Positions 14,992 to 22,423 of a stretch of 64,000 bases of DNA are shown in pieces. The DNA comes from Sphingopyxis sp. (GTDB lineage Bacteria; Pseudomonadota; Alphaproteobacteria; Sphingomonadales; Sphingomonadaceae). The notes under the pieces are model-generated. The model made no database searches. It was not told the DNA's origin and saw nothing but the letters and a program-made list of their open reading frames with translations. The translations under genes were made by a program, and so were the position numbers. Position 1 is the first letter of the stretch. The number at the start of each line of letters is the position of its first letter. The stretch lies in NCBI GenBank assembly GCA_030145715.1, contig JAIXHQ010000005.1, positions 1-64,000 on the forward strand. The letters run 5' to 3'.

Positions 14992-17451
14992 TCAGAACTT
15001 GGCGCCCAATCGCGCCCCGACTGTGCGGGGCTGGCTTACCAGTATCTGCGCCCGGTCGTTGCACTGGCCGCAGTTCGAATAGCGCGCCAATTGCGCCCGT
15101 TCATCAAAGGCGTTCGCTAGGAACAACTCGAAGCTGTAGGAGCTCCATTCGAACCCGGCCGCGAAATCGACCGTCGTCGATCCCTTGATCCGGCCAAGAT
15201 CGGTGGCCTGAGCGACGCGGACATCGGCGCTGGCCGAACTGCGATGCGCGATCACTGACTGGAAATGCATCTCGCCGGGTCCGACTGGGAACTGATACCG
15301 CACCGTGGCATTGCCGTTGAACTTTGGCGTCACCGGCAGCCGCGTTCCAGCCGGCGCCGCAATGGAATTGCCCGGGCCGGTGCATGTGTAGGTCGGATCG
15401 TCGATCGCACAAAGGTCATTCTTGGTCTTTGCATCGGTGTAGGACGCCGCGGCGGTAAAGGTCAGACCGTCAGTCGCGCGAATATTGACGTCCGCCTCGA
15501 CCCCCTTGATCCGCGCGTTGGGACCATTGTGAATCTCGGTAAAGCTGTTCGCGCCAAGGAAAGAGAATTGGAAGCGCTTCCATTCCTGCTGATAGATGGC
15601 GGCGTTGAACCTGACCCGTCCATCGGCCAACGTCGTCTTGATGCCGAGTTCATAGTTGGTCAGGAAGTCGGCTTCATAAGGCATGATCGTGGCGCGGCGA
15701 TTGATGCCGCCGGGCCGGAAACCGCGCGACCATGTCGCATAAGTGAGAATATTCTCGTTCGGCTTCCAGGTCAGGTTGAGCCGATGGGTGAACCCATTGT
15801 CCTTGGTGCGCTTGGGCACCAGGCTGCCGCCGACGAAATCGGCCAGATTGGTACAGGGGCTGCGGTCAACTGCAGCGGGCAGCAAGGTGCCCCCGGGATT
15901 GTTGCGCAGGAGGGCGCCGGTGGTCGTGTAACAGCCCGCAACGCCGGTCTGCGAACTGCCGGCGCCGTTGAACGGCGTCCCGGCCGGGTTGCGGCCAAAG
16001 CCAAAGAAGCCGATCAGGCTGTTGTCATATTTATAATAGCGACCTCCGCCGGTCAGGGTAATCGTTGGGGTGATGTCGAAGCTTGCTTCGCCGAACGCGG
16101 CATAGTCCTTGTCGACGCGCTTTTGATCAGTCAACCACAGTGTGCCCGGCCGTCCGTTGACGGACAGCGCGGGGGCCAGGCCCGGCACGACATAATCCTG
16201 GAAAATCTCGTTGCTCTGGCGCTGATAGAACAACCCCGCAACGACCCGGAAGCGCTCGTCCTGTGGCGATGCGATGCGCAGTTCTTGGCTTATCTTGCGA
16301 AAATGGTCGGTCCCGACGATGAACTGGCGCGGGTCGATGTCATTGCCGGCACCATCCTCGAGATAGAAATAGCCTGCGAGGCCGCCAGAGGAAGCATAAA
16401 GCGAGTCATAGGCTTCCGAATAATCGGTATAGTCGCTGATCTGATATGTCTTGCGGTTGAGATAGGCGCCCGCATAGGTCAGGTCGAAATTGCCGATCTT
16501 ACCCTCGATCGTCAGCGCCGCCTGCATGAACTTGTCGCGTCGCGCGTCGGGGTAGAAGCGCTGAACCTGCAGGTCGCCTACGCGTGGATCCTGCGCGAAC
16601 GCGCCGTTGCTTTTCTGATTCTGATAAAGAACCGTCGGCGTCACGGTCCAATTGTCGTCGAGATCGACCTTCAACGCGGCGCGGCCGCCATAGATTTCGG
16701 CATCGTTGAAATTCTTTTTGACCAGTGCGGCGTTGTTGACGGTGATGCCGCCCGGCTGTGGTAGGAAGCTGCGCGTTCCCGCGACATTATCGATATATCC
16801 CGCGTTGCGCTGATACCAGCCGACCACGCGCAGCGCCACCATGTCACTGATCGGCGCGTTGATCATGCCATCCAGTCGGCCACCGATGCCGCCGCTCTTG
16901 ACGCTGTTGATTTCGCCGTCGACGCGGCCTTCAAAACCGGCGGTACTGGGTTTGTTGGTGATGATGCGGATCGTGCCGGCCTGCGAGGAGGCGCCATAGA
17001 GCGTGCCCTGCGGCCCGGCGAGCGATTCGATGCGCGCGATGTCATAAATATGGACGTCAAGCGTGCCGCCGATCGTCGTCACCGGCTGTTCGTCCAGATA
17101 GACGCCGACACTGGGCAGTGAACCCGAATGATTGCCGTCGCCGCCGCTAGCGACGCCGCGCATATAGACCGTCGTTACGCCGGGCTGGCTCGACTGAAAC
17201 GACACGCTGGGCAGCAGTTTCGAAAAATCTTCAAAATTGCTGATATTGAGCTGGTCCAGCTTTCTTGTGCTCAGCGCCTGGATACTGATCGGCACATTCT
17301 GCAGATTTTCCTCGCGCTTTTGCGCGGTCACGACGATTTCGTCGTCATATTTGCTGTCGGCGGCTTCCTGGGCCAGCAGCGGAGCCGATGACAATATGCT
17401 GCCCGACAAGGATGCCAAGAGCAACGCGCGGTGAGATAAGCGAACCGACAT
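14992..17451 (-). CDS. TonB-dependent receptor
   Basis: An 819-residue outer-membrane gated porin. A signal peptide (about 1-27, ending LLAQ) precedes the TonB box-like segment EIVVTAQKREENLQNVPIS. The plug domain follows (VYMRGVASGGDGNHSG, about 100; YDIARIESLAGPQGTLYGASSQAGTIRIIT, about 137-170), then the beta-barrel, ending in the expected aromatic residue (GAKF). It belongs to the large sphingomonad class that imports diverse organic compounds rather than only siderophores. It precedes the APC permease gene by 4 nt and follows the TPR-sulfotransferase gene on the same strand, about 150 bp away. Confidence 0.95.
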   Translation of the reverse strand: MSVRLSHRALLLASLSGSILSSAPLLAQEAADSKYDDEIVVTAQKREENLQNVPISIQALSTRKLDQLNISNFEDFSKLLPSVSFQSSQPGVTTVYMRGVASGGDGNHSGSLPSVGVYLDEQPVTTIGGTLDVHIYDIARIESLAGPQGTLYGASSQAGTIRIITNKPSTAGFEGRVDGEINSVKSGGIGGRLDGMINAPISDMVALRVVGWYQRNAGYIDNVAGTRSFLPQPGGITVNNAALVKKNFNDAEIYGGRAALKVDLDDNWTVTPTVLYQNQKSNGAFAQDPRVGDLQVQRFYPDARRDKFMQAALTIEGKIGNFDLTYAGAYLNRKTYQISDYTDYSEAYDSLYASSGGLAGYFYLEDGAGNDIDPRQFIVGTDHFRKISQELRIASPQDERFRVVAGLFYQRQSNEIFQDYVVPGLAPALSVNGRPGTLWLTDQKRVDKDYAAFGEASFDITPTITLTGGGRYYKYDNSLIGFFGFGRNPAGTPFNGAGSSQTGVAGCYTTTGALLRNNPGGTLLPAAVDRSPCTNLADFVGGSLVPKRTKDNGFTHRLNLTWKPNENILTYATWSRGFRPGGINRRATIMPYEADFLTNYELGIKTTLADGRVRFNAAIYQQEWKRFQFSFLGANSFTEIHNGPNARIKGVEADVNIRATDGLTFTAAASYTDAKTKNDLCAIDDPTYTCTGPGNSIAAPAGTRLPVTPKFNGNATVRYQFPVGPGEMHFQSVIAHRSSASADVRVAQATDLGRIKGSTTVDFAAGFEWSSYSFELFLANAFDERAQLARYSNCGQCNDRAQILVSQPRTVGARLGAKF

Positions 17452-17601
17452 AGAACCCCCCCTGTTGATCGCGCGCGGGTGTTGCAGCGTAGCGATACAC
17501 GAAGTTTCACCTATTTTGCCGCGTCGTCAATCGACGCCGATGGGGAATAGTCTGCCAAACGACGGTTTCGCAGAGAGTATGGCAAAATTGCCACAATTGG
17601 A

Positions 17602-19197
17602 TCAGCGCGTCGCAGGATATTGCGTCAGTGCCGGCCCCAAAGCATCTTTCAAAGGCTGGAGATGCGCCTCAACGGCCCGCCATTGGCCAACCCCGTCGCT
17701 GTTGATCGGGCGCCGGACCTGTTCCGAACTGGCCGTGCGGACGGCGCGGTCGTTGGCGTAGAAATGTAAACAAGCCTCTTCGAACGGCAGGTCCAGATAA
17801 GCGAGCAGGGCGCGCACTTCCGCTTCCAGATCGTCGATCAGCCGTTCATGGATCACGCGATGGATGCGGCCTGGCATGACATGGTCGAAGTGGTTCAGCA
17901 GATCGGTGTAGTCGGCATAATAGCGTCCCACGTCCGTCAGGCTGTAACTGAACGCCTGACCACGCGCGAAATGCTGTTTGAAGTTCGAAAAACAGCAATC
18001 CAGCGGGTGGCGTCGGGCGTCGATGATTTTCGCGCGGGGGAGGATCAGGTGGATGAAGCCGATGTGCAGCCAGTTGTTAGGCAGCTTGTCGATGTAAAAG
18101 GGCTTGCCGCTTTTGCGCTGAACGCTGGTGTCGCGCAGAAATTGTTCGCCAAGTGCCTTCGCGTCATCGGCGGTCAGTTTGGCGATGCCGCCCTGATTGC
18201 GCGCCGCGGCGAACAGCTTGGGGATGTCGGGCAGTTCCATCGTGCCCTCGACCATTGAATGGCTCGCCAATATCTGTTCGATCAGGGTCGATCCCGCGCG
18301 CGGCATACCGATGATGAAGATTGGATCGGGAATATCGGCGCCAAAATTGAGGCGCGCCTCGAAAAAGGCGGGGACATAAAGACTCTTGGCATGATCGACC
18401 GCTGCCCGCGTTTGATCTGCGTCATAGTCGATCTGCGTCTTTCTCAGCGCGTTGCCATTGGCATAGTGATGAAAGGCCGAGTCGGGCGCGCGGCGATCCT
18501 CATGGGCTTTGCCGAGCGCAAAATGCAGGTGGAAGCGGTCGGTGATGGGGAGGTCGGGCTGGTCGAGCGCGGCCAGCATCGTGGCGACATCAGCCTCGTC
18601 GAATGCGACGGTCTTGAGGTTAGCGAGGCTCCACCACACTTCCCCCAGCGTCGGTGCCAGCATCAGCGCCTGACGATAGGCGGCGACCGCATCTGCCTGC
18701 CGCCCCACCGTTTTCAGCATGTGCCCGTAGGACATCCATATCTTGGGCTGTTTGGCGAATTGCCGCAGCACCTGGTCGTACAGCGCAAGAGCTTCGTCGA
18801 ACTCACCGACCCGTCCAAGCGCCGCGGCCTTCAGATTGGCATGCATCAGATTGTCGGGGTCGATTTGTTGCAACAGCTCCAGTTCTTCGACTGCTTCGCT
18901 CGATTTGCCCTGTCGATGCAGAACCATTGCCAGATTGGACCGCGCCGCGCCGAAATCGGGCGCGATTTCAAGCGCGCGGCGCAGCAGGTTTTCGGCGTCG
19001 CGATAGCGTTCGATGCGAGCTGCCAGTTCGGCCAGCATGCGGATCGCGGCGACATCGAAGGGATCGCGTTTAAGCTGCGCCTTCAGCAGCGGCTCGGCGT
19101 CGTGCAGGCGGCCTTCGTAAAGCGCGAGGGCGGCCTCCATCATCTGGGGGTTGGCCAGTGCTTGCGCGATGGATTGCCGGGCCGGGTCGATCGCCAC
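17602..19197 (-). CDS. TPR-containing sulfotransferase-family protein
   Basis: A 531-residue fusion of an N-terminal tetratricopeptide array (about residues 20-250) to a C-terminal sulfotransferase domain. The PAPS 5'-phosphate loop is FIIGMPRAGSTLIEQIL (about 295). The region RAKIIDARRHPLDCCFSNFKQHF carries the expected Arg/Ser 3'-phosphate contacts. Such proteins commonly sit next to TonB receptors in sphingomonads (from memory), but their acceptors are unknown. The start is a GTG 4 nt after the DsbA-like gene, while an ATG at residue 19 is an alternative. A TGGCAA-N2-TTGCCA inverted repeat (17580-17593) lies just past the stop. Confidence 0.88.
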   Translation of the reverse strand: MAIDPARQSIAQALANPQMMEAALALYEGRLHDAEPLLKAQLKRDPFDVAAIRMLAELAARIERYRDAENLLRRALEIAPDFGAARSNLAMVLHRQGKSSEAVEELELLQQIDPDNLMHANLKAAALGRVGEFDEALALYDQVLRQFAKQPKIWMSYGHMLKTVGRQADAVAAYRQALMLAPTLGEVWWSLANLKTVAFDEADVATMLAALDQPDLPITDRFHLHFALGKAHEDRRAPDSAFHHYANGNALRKTQIDYDADQTRAAVDHAKSLYVPAFFEARLNFGADIPDPIFIIGMPRAGSTLIEQILASHSMVEGTMELPDIPKLFAAARNQGGIAKLTADDAKALGEQFLRDTSVQRKSGKPFYIDKLPNNWLHIGFIHLILPRAKIIDARRHPLDCCFSNFKQHFARGQAFSYSLTDVGRYYADYTDLLNHFDHVMPGRIHRVIHERLIDDLEAEVRALLAYLDLPFEEACLHFYANDRAVRTASSEQVRRPINSDGVGQWRAVEAHLQPLKDALGPALTQYPATR

Positions 19198-19201
19198 CCG
19201 T

Positions 19202-20812
19202 TCAGCTCTTGCCCGCGCGGGCCTTTGCCACCGCCCGTTTCAACCCGTCATAGCCGATCTGTCCTTGCAGCAGTTGGTCGCCGATGATCCAGGTCGGGGT
19301 GGCGTTGAGTTGCAACTGGGTCGCGATCGCGAGGTTGCTGTCGATTTCGCGCTGGAACAGGGCTTCGTTCGCGGTTGCGTCGGCGGTGCCGTCGGTGACG
19401 ACGCCGACCCGGTTGGCGACGGCGGCGATCACCGGCTTGTCGAGCGATCCGGCGGCGAACATCGCGTGGTGGAAGGCGTCATATTTGCCCTGCCGCGCGG
19501 CGGCGAGCGCCATCAGCGCGGCATCGCGGCTTTGCGGCGCGATGATCGGCAATTCGCGGAACACCACCTTTACCCGCCGGTCCTCGCGGATCAGCCGATC
19601 GACGTCGGGCACGCTCGCGCGGCAAAAGCCGCAGGCATAATCGGTAAAGACGACCACGGTGACGTCGCCGTCGGCGTTGCCCGCCCAGGCACCGGCATAG
19701 GGTTTTTCCAGCGCCGGTCGAATCGCGTCGATCGCCTTGCTGATCTCTCCGTTTCGCTGTGCTTCCAGCGCCTCGGGAATGATTTGCGGGTTCGCCTTGA
19801 TATAATCGGCGACGATCGTTTCGACGTCGCTCTTGCTCATGCCCCCGCCCAGGCGGCCGCCAAGCCAGAACACCATCGCGAGCAGGATGATGCCGCCAAG
19901 GCCGATCGCCCAGCTGCGCGTCGATACGCCGTCCATTCCCATCCCCTTAACCTGCGGCAGCCGTGCCGACGACATCGCTTTGGCGCCCGCAGCCTGTGCC
20001 GCCGTCGGCGGTACGTGCGGCGATCGGTCGTCGTCCTGTGCAGCCATCGCCAACGGCGCCCTTGCCGCGGCCATCGCCGCATCGCCCGCGAACAGCGGCA
20101 GGTCGGGCGCGCCGCTTTCGCTCGTCCGCGCGGCGGCGGCTTCCTCTCGCGCCAGCAATTGTTCCAGGCCCGACGGCGGCGGCGTCAATTCCTCGCGGGG
20201 GGCGGGGCGCAGCTTGGTCGCGGCGTCGCCGATGCTGTCGCGCAGGCTTTCGGTGCCGGCCTTGGCCATGTTGCCGACCCCGGCCCTGGTCTTGCCCGCC
20301 ACCTCTCCGATCCCGCGACCGGCTTCGCTCGACAGCTTTGCGACCTTTTCGCCCAGCGCCATTTTTTCCCATGTCTCGCCGCCCGCTTTGGCGGCGGCGC
20401 GACCGGCCTGTGCCGATCCGCGCCCGGCCGCGCGGGCGGCATGGGCGGTCAGCGCCGCGGCCTTTGCGGCGAAGGCGCGCGAACGGCGCGGGATTTCCAT
20501 CGCCTCGATGCGCGCGGGAATGTCGGCGCGCTCGCCGATACGGATCGTCCAGTCGGCAAAGGCGCTGGCGCCTTCCTGCAACGCGCGCCACAGATTGGCG
20601 GCACCGGTCTTCCACCGATCCGATTTCGCCATGGGTCCATGGGTGGGCCGGTCGCTGGCCGAATAGCGCGACAGGTCGATGCCGACCGGCGGCGTGTCGC
20701 GCGGCTTGGCCAAACCTTCGTCAAAGGTCGCCGTCGGCGGGGGCGCCGGCTGCGACGGCGGCGCGGGATCGCGCAGCCAGGGCTGGTAATAATCGTCTTT
20801 CTTGTCAGTCAC
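19202..20812 (-). CDS. DsbA-family thiol-disulfide protein with long N-terminal extension
   Basis: The C-terminal part is a DsbA-like thioredoxin fold with active site DYACGFCRAS (Cys about residues 393 and 396) and a cis-Pro loop NATPTWIIG. It is preceded by a membrane anchor (SWAIGLGGIILLAMVFWLG, about 298-316), so the thioredoxin domain should face the periplasm. The first 290 residues are predicted cytoplasmic, Ala/Arg-rich and helical, starting VTDKKDDYYQPWLRD. I chose the GTG at 20812. An internal ATG near residue 288 would give a conventional anchored DsbA. It probably shares a transcript with the sulfotransferase. Confidence 0.8.
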   Translation of the reverse strand: MTDKKDDYYQPWLRDPAPPSQPAPPPTATFDEGLAKPRDTPPVGIDLSRYSASDRPTHGPMAKSDRWKTGAANLWRALQEGASAFADWTIRIGERADIPARIEAMEIPRRSRAFAAKAAALTAHAARAAGRGSAQAGRAAAKAGGETWEKMALGEKVAKLSSEAGRGIGEVAGKTRAGVGNMAKAGTESLRDSIGDAATKLRPAPREELTPPPSGLEQLLAREEAAAARTSESGAPDLPLFAGDAAMAAARAPLAMAAQDDDRSPHVPPTAAQAAGAKAMSSARLPQVKGMGMDGVSTRSWAIGLGGIILLAMVFWLGGRLGGGMSKSDVETIVADYIKANPQIIPEALEAQRNGEISKAIDAIRPALEKPYAGAWAGNADGDVTVVVFTDYACGFCRASVPDVDRLIREDRRVKVVFRELPIIAPQSRDAALMALAAARQGKYDAFHHAMFAAGSLDKPVIAAVANRVGVVTDGTADATANEALFQREIDSNLAIATQLQLNATPTWIIGDQLLQGQIGYDGLKRAVAKARAGKS

Positions 20813-20868
20813 TTCTTGCCCTCGAGCATTGCCTGTCCGCAACGCAACGCCCCTATATTCAATCGAAA

Positions 20869-22272
20869 CTAACGCCGTTTGCGCCCGCGTTCCACCTCGG
20901 CGCGAGCCACCAGCGAAATATCCTGTGCACGGATCCAGTCGGGCGAGCCCTGCGGCAGGCCCTGCATCGCGGCTTCGGCATTACGCAGCGCGAGCGCCGC
21001 CTGTCTACCCTCCAGGCTGTAACGCTCCGCCGAGGCGAGCGCCGCGCGCGGTTGATCGCCCTTGTTCGCATAGACGATGCCAAGCTGATACCAGGCGAAG
21101 GGGTTTTGATTGTCGAGCGCGACCGCGGTTTTCAGCACCTGTTCGGCTTCGGCGAAATTGGCCGGGTCCTCGGTCGCGATCAGCGCGTGGCCCAGCGTCG
21201 CGCTGATCAGCGGCTGCGACCGGGAATTGAGCACCGCCTTGCGCAGCGCGGGAATCGCGTCCTTTGGACGTCCCGATTCGAGCAGCACCTGACCCTCCAG
21301 TTCCAGGAAATAGGGGTCGTTGGGGTCGATGGCCAGCAGCCCCTCGACCTCCGACAGCGCCTTTTGCGGATAGGCGCTTTTGTGCCAGGCATAGGCGCGG
21401 GCATAGCGCGCGGGGATGCTGGAATTGCTTTCGGGGAATTTGCGCAGCGTCCGTTCGGGCTCGGTCATGAATCCCGACAATTTCGCCTTGATGCGCTGAA
21501 ACCGTTTTTCGATCGCGGCATCGGCGGGCTTTTGCCACGCCGGGTCGATGACATAGACTTCGCGCAGCGCCTGGATGCGGTCGCCCGACATCGGATGGGT
21601 GCGGCCATAGGTCTGATCGTCGTCCTGTTTGACGCCGTAGCGAAATTCCATGTTCTGGAGTTTCTTGAAAAAGGCGAGGCTGCCGCGTCCGCTGATCCCC
21701 GCCTTGGCCAGATATTGCGCCCCGGCGGCGTCGGCGGTCGATTCCTGCACCCGCGAAAAGGCAAGCATCTTGCCCAGTGCGGCCTGTTGCCCAGCCATCA
21801 TGATGCCCATGCCGGCTTCACCACCCCCGGCGGCGATCGCGGCGGCGCCCAGCAACAGGCTGAGCAGCGAGATATTCGTCGCCTTGCTGTACCCTTCATT
21901 CGCGCGAATGGCGTGGCCGCCCATCACATGGCCTAGTTCGTGGGCGAGGACGCCCTGCACCTCCTCGGCGCTGTCGGCGGCCTCGATCAGCCCGCTAAAG
22001 ACATAGACATCCTGGCTGCCGGCGACAAAGGCGTTGAGGCTGCGGTCGCCCAGCAGGTGGACGCGGACCTGTCCGGCTTTCAACCCCGCCGCGACCAGCA
22101 ACGGGTCCATCATGTCCTGAAACAGCGCCTCTGTCTCGGCATCGCGCAGGATCGATTGCGCCATCGCCGGGCGGATGGCGATGGAAAATATCGCGAGCAA
22201 TGTCAGCGCGATACGAAAAATTAGGCGCAGCCGTGGCGGCCCGAACGCGGGTTGGCGCGGGGGAGCGGTCAT
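20869..22272 (-). CDS. M48-family metalloprotease with TPR repeats, BepA-like
   Basis: A 467-residue exported zinc protease. A signal peptide or anchor (about residues 10-36, ending AMAQ) leads to the M48 domain with the catalytic HELGH (about 110-114) and a downstream Glu ligand in ESTADAAGAQYL. The second half (about 270-450) holds TPR-like helices. This layout matches BepA/YfgC, a periplasmic protease and chaperone for outer-membrane protein assembly. The start MTAPPRQPAF at 22272 replaces the track's upstream extension, which is out of character. It lies between the DsbA-like gene and rne, all on the same strand. Confidence 0.9.
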   Translation of the reverse strand: MTAPPRQPAFGPPRLRLIFRIALTLLAIFSIAIRPAMAQSILRDAETEALFQDMMDPLLVAAGLKAGQVRVHLLGDRSLNAFVAGSQDVYVFSGLIEAADSAEEVQGVLAHELGHVMGGHAIRANEGYSKATNISLLSLLLGAAAIAAGGGEAGMGIMMAGQQAALGKMLAFSRVQESTADAAGAQYLAKAGISGRGSLAFFKKLQNMEFRYGVKQDDDQTYGRTHPMSGDRIQALREVYVIDPAWQKPADAAIEKRFQRIKAKLSGFMTEPERTLRKFPESNSSIPARYARAYAWHKSAYPQKALSEVEGLLAIDPNDPYFLELEGQVLLESGRPKDAIPALRKAVLNSRSQPLISATLGHALIATEDPANFAEAEQVLKTAVALDNQNPFAWYQLGIVYANKGDQPRAALASAERYSLEGRQAALALRNAEAAMQGLPQGSPDWIRAQDISLVARAEVERGRKRR

Positions 22273-22423
22273 CGCCGTTTCTCTTGCGCCGTGCGCCTGA
22301 ACCCCGAATGAAGCCATGGAAGGCTTATTGGGGTCCAGCACGCGCGGACGCAAGGACAGCTTGCGATTTCTGCGACAAGAGGCCGTCGCCGGGCAATGAT
22401 CGGCCGACCGCTCGACCGCCCGA

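Noticed and set aside
15265-16764. 499-codon plus-strand ORF
   Set aside because: Antisense to the TonB receptor, whose full plug and barrel are unmistakable.
17580-17593. TGGCAA-N2-TTGCCA as a LacI-type operator
   Set aside because: It is short, without the usual central CG, and lies just after a stop codon, so it could equally be incidental.
19963-21936. 657-codon plus-strand ORF
   Set aside because: Antisense to the DsbA-like and M48 protease genes, with Arg/Pro-rich shadow composition.
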